Positions 30,239 through 40,952 of a DNA stretch of 40,952 nucleotides are shown here, piece after piece. The stretch comes from Pleurotus ostreatus/Saccharomyces cerevisiae fusant. Its lineage: Eukaryota > Opisthokonta. The stretch is from positions 1 to 40,952 of the forward strand of contig JAMQCK010000194.1 of NCBI GenBank assembly GCA_024196135.1, in the 5' to 3' direction. The position numbers and the translations under genes were made by a program. The notes below the pieces were generated by a model. It was not told the DNA's origin. It saw only the letters and a list, made by a program, of their open reading frames with translations, and made no database searches. Each line of letters begins with the position of its first letter. Within the stretch, counting starts at the first letter, position 1.

Positions 30239-31827
30239 TCATTCCATCCTGATCATGCCCGCCTCAGCGCCCTCAGGGAGCCCTCTGATCCGTAGCGCTC
30301 CCTGCTGCTCGTGATCCTTCCGCTCCAGGGCGCCGAGCAGCTGGTCGATGGAAGGCGTGACGCTGAAATGGCGCGTCACCGGTCCCAACGTCGTGAGCGC
30401 AGTGGGCTTTGGCGGCTCGATCGGCGGAGTCCCTTCAGTAGCTTGGCCGGGTGCGGCCGGCTTCGGTACTTCGGGATACACAACATGCACTGCGGCCTGG
30501 TGGAACGACGGCTGCGTGGAGGGCGTGACCTAAGAGACCATGAGTCTTGGACTTGTGTTTTTCGGTAGAGTTAGGATTACGCACATCGTAAATCGCGCCG
30601 TTCCCCAGTTCCATCTGGATGCGCCCCGACTGTCGTACGAGCAGCGTACCAATGACACCGTCAAGGCGCTCAGTACCGTCCAAGACGCAGTCGGCTGGCT
30701 CCTTCTTCACGCCTGGCTCTTTCTTGACGGTGACGCCGGACGCTGGTACGGCAGCGGGCTTGACATCAGGCGCGAAGGATACATGCCGGCTATTGGGTGC
30801 CGACATTTCATCTACGTCCATCCCATCGATGGGAGTAGGTTGCACGAGGACGGGGAACGGGTGTGGTAGTTGGAAGAAGTATAGTCGATCTTGGAAGGCT
30901 GGCTGGATCCGAAATGAGTATGACTGCGCGCAGTCTGGAGCTGTATGCGTACCGTGCCATTCGCGACGTCTGCCTTGAAGGTAAAGTCCTCGACGATGTC
31001 TTCTAGCTCCTCTTCATCTTCGGATTCGGACAAGTCGAGCGCATTGGAGGCGTCGATCGGTGGCGTCAAGGAGGTTTCTGGTCCCGCTCGTCAGTACACA
31101 TTCGCGCCACAGTCTATGATCAGACGCACCCTTCTCCTCCAACTTCTCCTTCTTCACTTTGGCCTTCGCTTCTCGCTCGCGTCTAATGCTGTCCGGCGCC
31201 ATGTAATCAAGCGTCTTGACGTCGTCCATGTCGACAATCTCCACACCCTCGTCAGGGTCCGAGTACACCTCATGATCGTCGTCCTCTTCCTTCTTCGAGG
31301 CCTCCGAGGGAGCTGGCGTCTCCGAGAGCGACTCGCGCGCTCGGCCCTTGCCCTTCGCGCTTAGCGAGATCGGCGTCGGTTCCTGCTTCACGGGCACAAG
31401 TCCCGCACCCAGAGAGCCTATTGGCTTGTTGGATACGACCGTCGCCGTCGGTGCCGCGCGCCGTACGGAGGTCATCGCCGGGCCCATAGCGAACGGCCCT
31501 GATGCGGTCATCTCGATCGGCGGACGCGGTCCTCCATCCCCTCGACCGCGCCCTCTCCCCCTCCCTCGTCCTCGACCGCGCTCTCCAGCATTATCAGCCG
31601 GGATCGCCGACGTCGACGGCTCCTGAACGCCAGTTAGCTCGACGTCACCGACTCTCAGCCACACCCGATCTCACCTGCTTCACCTGCGCATCCTGCGGCT
31701 GCGGCTTCCGGCGCGCGGGGAGTGTTGGGACAAATTTGAGTTTGGGAGCGCCCTGCCTCGTCGTCTGGCTCGGTGCCGGCTTCGCGAGCGACGATATGGC
31801 CTTTGGGGGAGGATTTTGGCCGGACAT
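30239..31827 (-). CDS. DNA-directed RNA polymerase III subunit RPC4 (Rpc53-like)
   Basis: Five exons (31827-31675, 31622-31130, 31077-30953, 30902-30585, 30529-30239) encode 459 aa; introns are 50-55 nt. The N-terminal half is disordered and basic, with a Gly-Arg run (GERGRGRGRGRGRGRG) and lysine-rich KAKVKKEKLEEK. The conserved C-terminal RPC4 domain includes DRLYFFQLPHPFPVL, DGVIGTLLVRQSGRIQMELG and, near the end, VTRHFSVTPSIDQLLGALE. By family knowledge it pairs with RPC5 (Rpc37) as a TFIIF-like module on Pol III, acting in initiation, termination and reinitiation. Length and architecture fit fungal members. It lies head to tail with the esterase-like gene and with the NLR gene upstream. 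Confidence 0.9.
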
Positions 31828-32079
31828 GAAAGTCGGAATGAGGTTTTCTCAGGACCAAGCGTGAGAAAGCTTCCGCATTCGGCTGCTCTTGTTTCCCGTT
31901 TAGGAAGGTTTTTCGCCCTTTGCTTCCGCTCGGCGAACTCCGACGACGAACTTCAAGGATTAATTGGCTTGCCGAACGCTCTGTTATGGCCTGCAAAAAA
32001 TATTGCCGCCGCTTCACGAATCACACTATACTCACTCCCTACAAGATAATGCACGTAACCTATCACCAGTATTGAAGGC

Positions 32080-35000
32080 TCAGAAGCGAGAGAAAATCCG
32101 TATCTCTCCTTGGTATACGTGATTTTCCCATCCTGGACACCACGCAATGGCTACGAGTTGGAGCTCCTTCCCTGCTGATAGATGCCGCGTCCACTTCGTA
32201 TCCGGCGGACGACAGTCCCAGGTATTGACATGACGTCGACGCTCGCCGGACGCATGCACGTTCGCCTGAATATGCTGTCTCACACCCGAGTCTGGTATAT
32301 GAGCGTCGAACCACGAGAAGCACCCCCTGTACGTCCCGTGCTCCTCTGGGTATGAGCTCCAACCTAAGGTAGCAAATGTGAGCGCACACATACAAGAACA
32401 GCTTCAATTTGGCAAGAGTACTCACCTTGATCGTGCGAGTCTGTGATGATGGTCAACGCGCGCAACGGTCTGTCCGGCACCTCGATAGATAGGTAGGGCT
32501 TTTCTTTCAAGGATTCCATTGGCATCATCGCGTACTCCGACCGCGCCACGCTCGAGCAGCACCAGAACTCAGCGAAGTCAAGGATATCCGAGGCAATGGT
32601 GTTTGGAAGCCTCAGACGAAGAAGCATATCATGCACCTCCTGTAAGTCCGTGTCCGACAGAGGCTGCCTGCGCATCAAGCTAGCAGAGAGCGCGGAGTGC
32701 CAAGACTGGTCGCTTGCCCACTCGAGCTCGGAGGGTAGGTAGTTGAGCTGCAGAGCCTGGGCGCCGTGGTTCAACAAGTGCTGCACGATGGTCGGCGAGC
32801 GGATGTCAAGTGCCTTCTGCAGGACGTGTTTGCCCGAGTGCGATACGGCATTTGCGTCGTAGCCAGCCTCGAGAAGCACGGCGACGACGTCGGCGTTGTT
32901 GCCCTCTATCGCGCTATGCAATGCTGTTGCGCCGTCCCCATTTCGTGCGTCGCGATCAACTCCATGGCGGACAAGGAAATGCACCATCTCCATCTTCCCC
33001 TGAAGAGCCGCGGCGTGCATGACCGTCTCCACACGATGGCCCACCGGCTTCTCGACGTTTGCCCCACATTCTAAAAGCATTTTCGCAGCCTCAATTTTCC
33101 CGTATAAGGCAGCTAGGTAGATCGCTGTCCTAGGATGGGGGTCGTTGGGGTCAAGCGCATCGATGTCGGCGCCAGCATCCAGAATGACGGAGGTGAGGTC
33201 CAGTAAGCCCAAACATGCGGCAGCAGTGAGCGGTGTGGTAATGTCCCTCATATACCTCTCCGCCCATTCGTTATCGCTGAAGACGGCGTCGAAGGGGATG
33301 CGAGGTACGTCGGCGCGCTGTGTTATGCCTATAGTAACCCACTCCGGGAACTCGCTGAAGATGTGTCGCGCCAGCCATGTTCGTTGCGCCAAGACTACGA
33401 GCCAAGGCTGTGCTGGTACGTCGTACGTCTCCCAGTGAGAGTGCGGCCACAAGTCTCTCTGACACATCGCTAGCCTTTGCGGCTCTGTTTCTTCGTCGCC
33501 CAGTAACCTCTTGATGGTCGTGTATACCTCGTCGTCATACTCTGGGATTAGCCGCACATGCTCCGCCCAGTGTCGAGTGGCGTATGGATACATCGGGAAA
33601 GTCTGAATCCGCCTGTCCAAGGATGACTTGTCGACGCAGGGGCCGTCGCGAAATGCGTCGAGAAGTACATATGTAAGACACAAGAGAGCGAGATCTCGAT
33701 GCAAGTCTGGCAAAGTCATTGCGTATAATCCAAGATTGCTGTCGCAAGCAAGCGCTGCAGTGAGGAGGTATTCCTAGATTATGAAACTTGTCAGAAACAC
33801 AGATGTCTCCGTATGCCAGCATCATACCTGCACTGTGAAGTGCGAGAGACTCACGACGTACTCATCGTCGCCCTCCCCTTTGTCGAAGCGAACGAGAGAC
33901 CCGCATGAGGTGAGAATGTCCGTCGCATCGATGACCCTCAGGTCGTCGCTCAGTGTGGAGCATCCGACTTCAATAGCGATAGCGTCATTGAGCTCGTTGA
34001 GGCGTAGAGGCCTGGATGCGCCGACGAGCCACCTAAGCGTGTACCGGACGATGCGTTCCTCGCCGAGCTCCGCGTTCTCGCCGCTAATGGAGCGAAGGAT
34101 GCGCTCGTAGGTCTCGTATAGCGTCTTGGGAAGGTTGCTGAGGACCGTCTTCACCGCCAGATGGGTCTTGCACTTCTCGAGAAGATCGAGCTGGCACTGA
34201 ACCCACCGGAACCTGTATAGGTCATTAGGGAGCTATCTGGGTAAACAGCATGCACATCACGCACATGCAATTGGCCTTCGGTAGGAGGGCGTCCAGGATT
34301 TCCTGTTGAGGAAGTCGAGAAAGTCTTGGCTTGTTTCTGAGCTCGTGCAGGGTATGCGCCCGTATGTCCTCATTGACGAGGTCGGTCTCTCCATGTAGAC
34401 ATATCGTCAGCTCGCCTGTCAGCAGCACGCGGATGCTGTGCTTGTCGCGGCTGGACGCGAAAACATTGCAGGTACGAGACAGATGCAGGAGGTGAGGTAT
34501 AAGCTTCAAGGCGTCCGTGCACTCGTCGAGCGCGTCTACGACGACCACGCATCGGACGCCAAGGTTGGTTACGGCACGCACGATGAGTTCGTTCGCCTTG
34601 CTGTCCGAGGTCATGGCTTCGCTTATTTCGTCCTTGCTCGCGATGCCGCCAGCATTGAGCCACTCGACGGGCGCGCTGCGCAAAAATTGCGACAGAATAG
34701 AGTGCAACACCGAAGTGACGGAGATACTTGATGCGTTGCGAAAATCGCAGAAGTGGTATACGACGGCGGGATGCTGATCTTCCATGATAGTCTGGGTCAC
34801 AGCAGATCTGCATGTGATAGTTAGACGTCAACAACGCGGCAGAGGGGTTGCAAGAACGCACGCCAGTACCGTCTTGCCGCTTCCAGCTGTAGAGCGGTTA
34901 TTAGTGTGCGTTAAATCGAGCTGACGGGCGACGTACGTATTCCAGCTAACCACAGAAAGCCATTCGAGGCTGCAATCCATCGCTTGTATGTGTAGTGCTG

Positions 35001-35718
35001 GAAGAGCCAGCGACATGTCCCATCTTGGCGTTGCGCGATCACGGCCGATAGCTTGCCCGCGTTTCCCTTTGTCTCGAGCCGGCGTATGTATGCTTCTGCA
35101 AGAAAGAACATCTGCATAAGAAGTCGAAAGCTGCCTAAGGTGTACTCACCTCGAAGTCGAGCCTTTTCGGTCTTCTCACTTTCCAGTCGCGCGCGGGTCT
35201 GCTCAATCGCGATCATCATGGTATTCCTCTCGATGCGCTCAGACCGCATGCTTGGAAGGATGAATGAACAAGCATTCTTTCGCATTTTGTGTATTCACTT
35301 ACTCAGTGTTCATGGCAAAGGCGAGGGTGATGTCCGATTTGCAGCGCTCGATTTTCGTGAGGAATTGTTCTATCTTCTTCTCCTCGAACGGCCATGCGAG
35401 CTTTCCTCTGCAGCTCCGCTTTGCTTGATCGTCAGTCAGGTTCTGGAGGAATTTGGCGAGCGTCTCTTGACATTGAGCGAGAGGTCCTTCGGCCGCCTGC
35501 AGCCATCGCAGCCCACTCTTCTCTCCCACCATGTCGCCGTCCGTGCCGCTGTCGACCTGGCTGGAGACGTCCTCGAGCATGTCCCTGATGCAGCGGAGCT
35601 CAGCTATGAGTCGATGTCGAGCTTCCTGGGCTTTGATGACGGAGATCGAGTACTGCGCAAGAGCACGTATGGCCTTGCCTGCCAACTCGGCAATGGCTAG
35701 CGCGAGTCCAGGATCCAT
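32080..35718 (-). CDS. NLR-type STAND protein: N-terminal helical domain, NACHT, winged helix, ankyrin repeats, extra C-terminal domain
   Basis: Eight exons (35718-35303, 35250-35150, 35095-34937, 34886-34862, 34807-34265, 34212-33828, 33773-32426, 32363-32080) encode 1086 aa. Residues 1-140 are helical, with RGKLAWPFEEKKIEQFL as seen in fungal HeLo/SesA-like or NACHT-N domains; the exact type is unsure. The NACHT has Walker A GIPGSGKT (224-231), Walker B VVVVDALDEC (about 320) and VFASSRD. A winged helix follows, ending in SLSHFTVQEYLL. About five ankyrin repeats span residues 721-880. The last 110 residues, with SHDQGWSSYPEEHGTYRG, form a further domain. Such proteins act in fungal non-self recognition and programmed cell death (family knowledge). 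No stop or frameshift was seen. ATG 35718 is preferred to the in-frame TTG two codons upstream. Confidence 0.85.
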
Positions 35719-36778
35719 CGACAACGGTCGTAGTTGAGAGAGCCACGGAAGGCGAGGTAGACGTAGGCAGCGAGCAGCTACTCGGACGACCGGTATTAGT
35801 CAGCCCCCGAGCGCATTGAGCACTGAAGAAGGTTGATTTCCGGCAGATAGCGGGACAAGCTGGGGCAAGTATGGCGATTTACTTACCTCGACATACTCGC
35901 AGATACAGTCCAAGTGTATAGCGCACTGCGTGGAAAGCAAGGATTGGAGCATGAATCCTAGTATCGCACGCATCCTGGGATCGTAGGGCAGCGGGCGCTG
36001 GTCATGACCTGGCATCATAGAATTGAAAGAGACTGCCGATCCGGCAGAGGGCAAGTTAGCTCAGTGCGCGAGGATACTAGGTGTCCTGGCATCGTGTTAC
36101 GGGCACTATAGCGAGGCTCGGCGGCTCGCAAGATGGTCTGAGCGAACGTTCCCATTAGGATATCGGATTTCCTTGCAGTCGCGAGCACCGTTCGAGTGCT
36201 GGATGGCGGCTATTTGGAGGACTAAAGGCGGTTTCAACAGGCCAAGCCAGCTGAATATTCTAAACCGATAAAATGAACGACAAGGGCCATCAGAAGCAGT
36301 CGATATGGCAGTGGCAGAGCAAGAGGAGAAGTGACCGGCTATCTCCGACAACATTCCCACCGCAATCTTCCTCGCGGCCGTGCTTTGATTGTTCTTGCCT
36401 TCAACCGCCACTCCTCCAGCACTACTCAGATGAAGCAGCCCTGCGCCTCCAGCGCAGCTCTGTTTTCCCTCTGATGCTGTGCGAGATACGTGGACGGCGG
36501 AGGGATGGCGAATCTCACGTGTCCCTTCCAGGTTATTGAAGTCTCCGTTAACCCTGACGGGATATTCGACGTGCCGCTACTGAGTACTGAATGCCGGTAC
36601 TTCCCCACCATAGTGCCAGTATGCTACCCCAGACCTGAGATGTACAGCATACACTGATTGACCTTCAGGCGTGATACCCGATTGCGCGCGCTGTCATTGC
36701 GGCGCAGACTTATTCTGGTCTCGAGGTACACGGTCCTGCCCGCAGGTGAACAGCTAGCGCTGATGGAACCTTGCCGTT

Positions 36779-37387
36779 GTGGGCGCCTTTGTGATATCCT
36801 TCCCCGCGCTAGCACGCGGCTCGCATGCCATCCCACCAATCTCACGACCTTCCGACGCTGTACGCCCACACAGAAGCGCGACACTGCCGCCTTTTCTCAC
36901 CACGCTCCCGCATCACATCGTCTTCTTGATTCTCTGCGGAATATCTTACTACTCAGCAACGTTCAACCCGCAAGGAGTCCCCTTACGCCGCGTTCATCGG
37001 CTCAAAGGTGACTTCTTTTCAATACGTGCGCCCACATCCTGCGGATCGGGTGTCCTTATGATTTCTGCTTACGGGAGGACGACCATACTGTATGCTACCC
37101 GAGGCTCTCAGGCAGCTCCTTGGGGACTAGCGCTTACGCGGCAGGTACTGGCCATTCCTGGAGAATATGCGCTCCCGGCGATTGTCGGTCCTCATCACGA
37201 CCCTCTTCCGCTGGCCTTACGACGCGGACGCTACCATTGGATTGTTTTGATGCCGTTCGTGAGTATTTTGCCACATTCTTCTGACCCCATGTCTCGTCAC
37301 CCGCCTCATCGGCGGCCAGCGGACGCGGAATGTGGTGAGCGGCAGCTCATGACACTGCTTTCCTCTGGTAAACTGATTGAACCCTGA
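36779..37387 (+). other. Unidentified 202-codon ORF, doubtful gene
   Basis: An uninterrupted plus-strand frame lies in otherwise gene-poor DNA. The predicted protein has a short hydrophobic segment (HIVFLILCGISYYSATF) but no family signature. No introns are needed, which is unusual for this genome. It could be a chance ORF in GC-rich sequence; I would not annotate it as a gene without transcript data. Confidence 0.15.
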
Positions 37388-37775
37388 ATTATTCAGGACC
37401 CTCGCAGATCTTGCTCAGATTCTGGCCTCGTTTCTCCTCTCCCTCTCGGCGAAGGCGTGCATCCCGATTCTTGAGAGTCGCCGCAATATCTGATTTTTGG
37501 CTACACATTGGGCACGTGGGCAAATCCGCCTCGTGCGTCCCACGCGACCGGCCATCGGCAACCGACTTGCCGCCTCCCACCGCCAACTGACCGCTGCATT
37601 ACAGGGTTGCCTCGAGGCGCGACGTGTCCCTCGCGTCGCATTCCCGAGCACGTCGTTTTCATTTACTGTCGACCTTCAATTCTCGGGCCTGGTAGTCGGA
37701 CCCCTCGCGGAGGATATGAACTCGCTAGCCTCAAAGTTCGTCAGTGACAGCAATAAGTCCGTCGGCGACAGCAAC

Positions 37776-37838
37776 GGGGACGGTTCTGCCACCATCCGGG
37801 GCGATTCTGCCACCAGCGGGGACGATATTGCCACCCTG
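37776..37838. repeat. Three tandem 21-bp units (GGGGACGATTCTGCCACC)
   Basis: Three consecutive units of about 20-22 bases share GGGG-CGAT-TCTGCCACC. They fall in an unrecognised plus-strand ORF and keep its frame only roughly. It is a small minisatellite. Confidence 0.65.
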
Positions 37839-38444
37839 TGGTTAACGATCTATTGCCCATGTGCGATTCCGCGGTCAACGGCAGACTGTGGGGGATTTCT
37901 ATGCGATGGTCTGCTATTCACTACGCTGCCTAACACGTCAGATCGATCAGCAGACTGCCCAGAGGTCTTATCTGACGCGCTTTGGGCGTCTTTTGCGTCG
38001 CCAGGTGATGCTGGTCTTACGTTGGTCTCTACAGGAGAATATTCTCTTGGATCGTCTTCGCCTCCTCGAGTTTTCGTCCCCTCTGCTAGCTCTGTCTCCT
38101 CAATGGCCGGCGCTTTCTGAGATGTCATGGTCTCCTTTCCGTCCCTCGGTTGCCCTCGTCGCTCTTTACAATGCGCCGTGACCTGCGTCCCTATCAAAGA
38201 TCCAAAGTCCTGCGCCCTCTCGGCCACTTCGCCGGCGCGCGCTCACAGATCGAGAACCCAGCTGGTTGCGCTCCCCCTCTTCTCCTCTCCACCGGCATTC
38301 CCAGGTCCTTGCGAAAGTCTTATCGGCTCACCGCGGCCCGCGCCGCTGACGCACTTCCATCGCCTGGACCCCCGCCTCCCCCTCGCGCGCACCCACGCCC
38401 GGTGGCATATCCGGTGCATCACCGCAGCCTAGCTCTGGCCGCGC

Positions 38445-38526
38445 GTGCCGCCGAAGCTTACATAGTGCCGCTGAGGGATACACACGCTGCCGCTGAAGGC
38501 TACACACAAGTGCCGCCGAAGTCTAA
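38445..38526. repeat. Four tandem units around GTGCCGCTGAAGGCTACACA
   Basis: Four imperfect copies, period about 20-24 bases, each starting G(T/C)TGCCGC(T/C)GA. They lie in non-coding DNA. Confidence 0.6.
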
Positions 38527-39814
38527 CGCCACGAGGCCCGCTATACCGTTTGCCAGCACAATGTCCCTCGCGCGCACTATACAGACTCGACCTCATGTTG
38601 ACGGCGAAGGCTGGCAATGTTCCGTCTCATTGCTACGCGGTGCTGGGAGGGCTTCGGGCTGCCTCGAGGCGCTCATTGCGTGTGAGGGCTGGGGACGGGG
38701 TCAGTCAGGTGCGTCGATGCTGCCGTGCTCTTGTATGTGGGTCCCTGGCCGTCCGCGGCAGAATCGGGCTACGCGGTTCGCGCGCATCTGCGCACGCGTG
38801 TCGACGTTCGCGCCTACACACATAATTACCTGTCCCGCAGAATATACAACTCCTGCGACTCCGTATGCACTCGAGGCGCCCACTTGTCCAAGATCTCAGG
38901 GAAGACTTTCGGCTCGCGCATCAGTCCGGGTGAGAACGTTCGTCGCCCTGGCGCTCGATTAGCGAGAGAGCGCTTTCCCCGGCCTGGCTTAGCACGGTTG
39001 GGACCCGCATAGATATTCCCGGCTCTTAGCGACGTCGAGCGTTGCAGACTATGTCATATTCGTCCAGGGTTGGACCATGTAAGGCTGGCCTAGCAGCAGA
39101 GCGATGCCTATTACTGTACTTATCTCTTTAGCATGGTCTGGGGGGACCCTGCGCGGTGGCGGCGTTCGCCGTATGAATTCATCATTGCTCGAACCCCTGG
39201 AGCCCACTTCCGCAGAACATTGGCCACCCACCGAGCGCCTCCGCCCGCAGCGACCACGAGATTTTTGCTGTTTCTCCAGACGCCGTGCCCGGGGCTGCGA
39301 ATGACCGCGAGCGTCGACGGGTGTTTTTACACTTCGCCCGCCTCGTGGTGATAGCGATGAATCGTCGAAGTAGTTCTCTGCACTTTGCCCTCTCGACGCG
39401 CGCAGGCCGCCCGCGACTGAGCTCCAGCAGGAATTAGATTCACGGTGGAGCGCATTGCCTGGTCCAGGGATGTGGGATGGTGGCGGGGGCGACTGTAGCT
39501 AAGCAGGGACAAGGACAACCAAACTGGGACTCAAGGTTTGCGGCAACCGTTTGCCGAGGTGTTTTACGAGTGAAGACGAACGGCGATCAAGCTTGGAAGG
39601 GGAGCTCATCCGTCATCATCCGTCAGGCCTCTCCGCAGCGCAGCGTCGAGCCCTGCGTCGAGACGGTAGGGCGGGCTTCATCGGGTTGAGGGGGAGTGCT
39701 CTGTTCATTTCCGGGATGCGTTCGACGTTCGGTTGGAAAATGGCTAGGGGTTTGGGCGATTTGGCACGTCGGTGGCTTTTGCTGCTGAGGGGCCCGACCA
39801 AGAAGAAAAGGGTT

Positions 39815-40190
39815 CTCACCCACGTAATACTCGACCGTGCCCCCCGGGCACCGCCAATCGGGTGCACCAGGCAGCCACATGATGATGCCATATCGGATGC
39901 CGGCAGTGCGCTGGAAAATTTTGAGTACGCTCTTCAATGCGCTCTCAGCTCGAGTTCAGCGTCGAGGGAGCCTCAGAGGTTTGCATCCACGGATATAAAG
40001 CTCGGAAGCAACCTTATCGATGTTGAACTTGGGCGGAAGCAAAAATGGGTGCACGTGCGCGCGATCTGCCGAAAGGGCAAGGTGAAGTTGATGGGAGGGA
40101 CGAGCAGGAACGGGTCTGACATGCCTATCTGAGCGTTAGAGGCCTTCGTGAATCTTGATGGATCACCTTGGATCACTCGGAGATTTAATA
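39815..40190 (-). pseudogene. Possible coding relic with in-frame stop
   Basis: One minus-strand frame reads HPFLLPPKFNIDKVASELY, then IRGCKPLRLPRR and a TGA stop. Beyond it, in the same frame, the text stays protein-like (SALKSVLKIFQRTAGIRYG, then WLPGAPDWRCPGGTVEYYV). I do not recognise the family. It could be a decayed gene, an exon pair whose intron I failed to find, or chance. Confidence 0.25.
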
Positions 40191-40306
40191 GACCAGCCAG
40201 GGTGGCCGCCATTTAAGGGCTAGCTCTCACCCATGCGCCCCGTGTGCTTCCCCCTCGAATTTCGCCCCCTCTGATTGCGCACCCGCCCTGCTCTCCACCG
40301 ACCGTC

Positions 40307-40952
40307 ATGGCGCCCACTCGCAGCAAGCAACCAAAGTCACAGTCGAAGGGCACGAAGGCGAAGGGAGCCGGTGAGTCCAGGTGGTCCTGCTCGCCGTCGA
40401 TCACGCTGACACCCTGCCCCCCGCAGCTGGAGGCACCCAAACCGTCTGGAAGGCCACAATTGTCGCCAACGGCCCCTCAGACTTTGCCTTTACGGAGAAC
40501 GTCACCCCCCAATCCTACAGCAGCGATGCCGCCTGGACGCAGTACAAGTTCGAGCCCTACTCGCGCGATGCCCGCGAGTACCTGGACGCCCGCCGCGAGC
40601 GATCCCACCAGCGCAAGCGCTCGGTGAACCACATTCCCCGTCCCCCCAACGCCTTCATCATCTTCCGCTCGTCCTTCATCAAGGCCCACAAGGTCAGCAA
40701 GGCGATCGAGAACTCGCACGCGAACCTGTCCAAGATTGTGGCCGCCGCCTGGAAGCAGCTCCCCCCCGCCGAGCGCACCTACTGGTACAGCCGCGCCGCG
40801 GACGCCACTAAGGAGCACCACCTGCGCTTCCCGGACTACCAGTTCCAGCCGCGCCACTTACCCAGCTACATCGGGGGGAAGCGTCAGGTACGGGACATGG
40901 CGCCCATCGACGAAGAACGGATTCAGAAGATCACGGAGCTCATTGCCGAAGG
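40307..40952 (+). CDS. HMG-box transcription factor (5' part, cut by the window edge)
   Basis: Exon 1 (40307-40370) and exon 2 (from 40427) are joined across a 56-nt intron with donor GTGAGT and acceptor CCGCAG. The first 90 residues are basic, then polar. The HMG box starts near residue 90 with HIPRPPNAFIIFRSSF and continues through NLSKIVAAAWKQLPPAER and AADATKEHHLRFPDYQF. This is the MATA_HMG type common in basidiomycete regulators such as Prf1/Ste11-like proteins. Reading on through KRQVRDMAPIDEERI stays open to the last base, so the gene continues beyond 40952. It binds DNA; targets unknown. In Agaricomycetes an HMG-box gene does not by itself mark a mating-type locus. Confidence 0.88.

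Larger units (their letters stand above)
35719..40306. other. Gene-poor 4.6-kb stretch
   Basis: No gene is supported. It holds ORFs of about 200 codons (36779-37387 plus and 37497-38120 plus) without recognisable motifs, and two short tandem arrays (37776-37838 and 38445-38526). From about 40190 down to 39815 on the minus strand there is a coding-like stretch broken by a stop. The last few hundred bases must contain the HMG-gene promoter; a TTTAAG motif near 40213 is the only weak TATA candidate. Confidence 0.5.

Noticed and set aside
39170..39230. tRNA-like T-loop phrase GGGGTTCGAGC on the minus strand
   Set aside because: The stem partner and the D- and anticodon arms are missing, and no cloverleaf can be drawn. 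No other tRNA candidate was found.
40307..40952. HMG-box gene as evidence for a mating-type locus
   Set aside because: No homeodomain pair, pheromone receptor or CAAX pheromone precursor is present in the window, and HMG factors of this type occur at many loci in Agaricomycetes.

Overview
This is eukaryotic DNA from a filamentous basidiomycete, most likely an Agaricomycete and perhaps a wood-decaying Polyporales species. The evidence is many short introns (mostly 46-75 nt) with GTRNGT-like donors and CTNAC branch points, GC-rich codons, and gene families typical of mushroom-forming fungi: fungal GSTs of the etherase-like type, a secreted DUF1996 protein, a DUF6593-like protein, and a NACHT-ankyrin NLR. 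The species assignment is inference; no marker gene settles it. Spliced models were built by hand. Every complete one stays in frame across all junctions, and most match a recognisable family on both sides of each intron.

Layout. 1-1.7 kb: glycogen-targeting PP1 regulatory subunit (CBM21), plus strand. 1.7-6.4 kb: gene-poor stretch with a strong hairpin, short tandem repeats and two related MITE-like inverted-repeat elements. 6.4-9.3 kb: alpha-arrestin with a PPxY motif, plus. 9.8-12.9 kb: SREBP/Sre1-type membrane-bound bHLH factor, minus. 13.5-15.5 kb: two tandem GST genes, minus, the second divergent from a Bin3/MePCE RNA-cap methyltransferase (15.7-16.8 kb, plus). 17.1-20.25 kb: ubiquitin-specific protease, minus. 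20.8-22.0 kb: DUF6593-like gene, minus, divergent from a third GST (22.5-23.3 kb, plus). 24.65-26.66 kb: secreted DUF1996 protein with 15 exons, one only 2 nt long. 27.6-29.7 kb: carboxylesterase-like protein lacking the nucleophile serine, minus. 30.2-31.8 kb: RNA polymerase III subunit RPC4, minus. 32.1-35.7 kb: NLR-type NACHT/ankyrin protein, minus. 35.7-40.3 kb: gene-poor, repeat-bearing stretch. 40.3 kb to the right edge: HMG-box transcription factor, plus, cut by the window.

There is no obvious single pathway cluster. Housekeeping or regulatory genes (PP1 regulator, SREBP, USP, RPC4, Bin3) are interspersed with lineage-variable genes (GSTs, DUF1996, DUF6593, esterase-like, NLR). The most unusual points are the 2-nt exon, the dead-looking esterase, the NLR with its P-loop on a 25-nt exon and an extra C-terminal domain, and the MITE pair that carries perfect CRE (TGACGTCA) palindromes. 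No tRNA, rRNA, CRISPR or intact transposase gene was seen.
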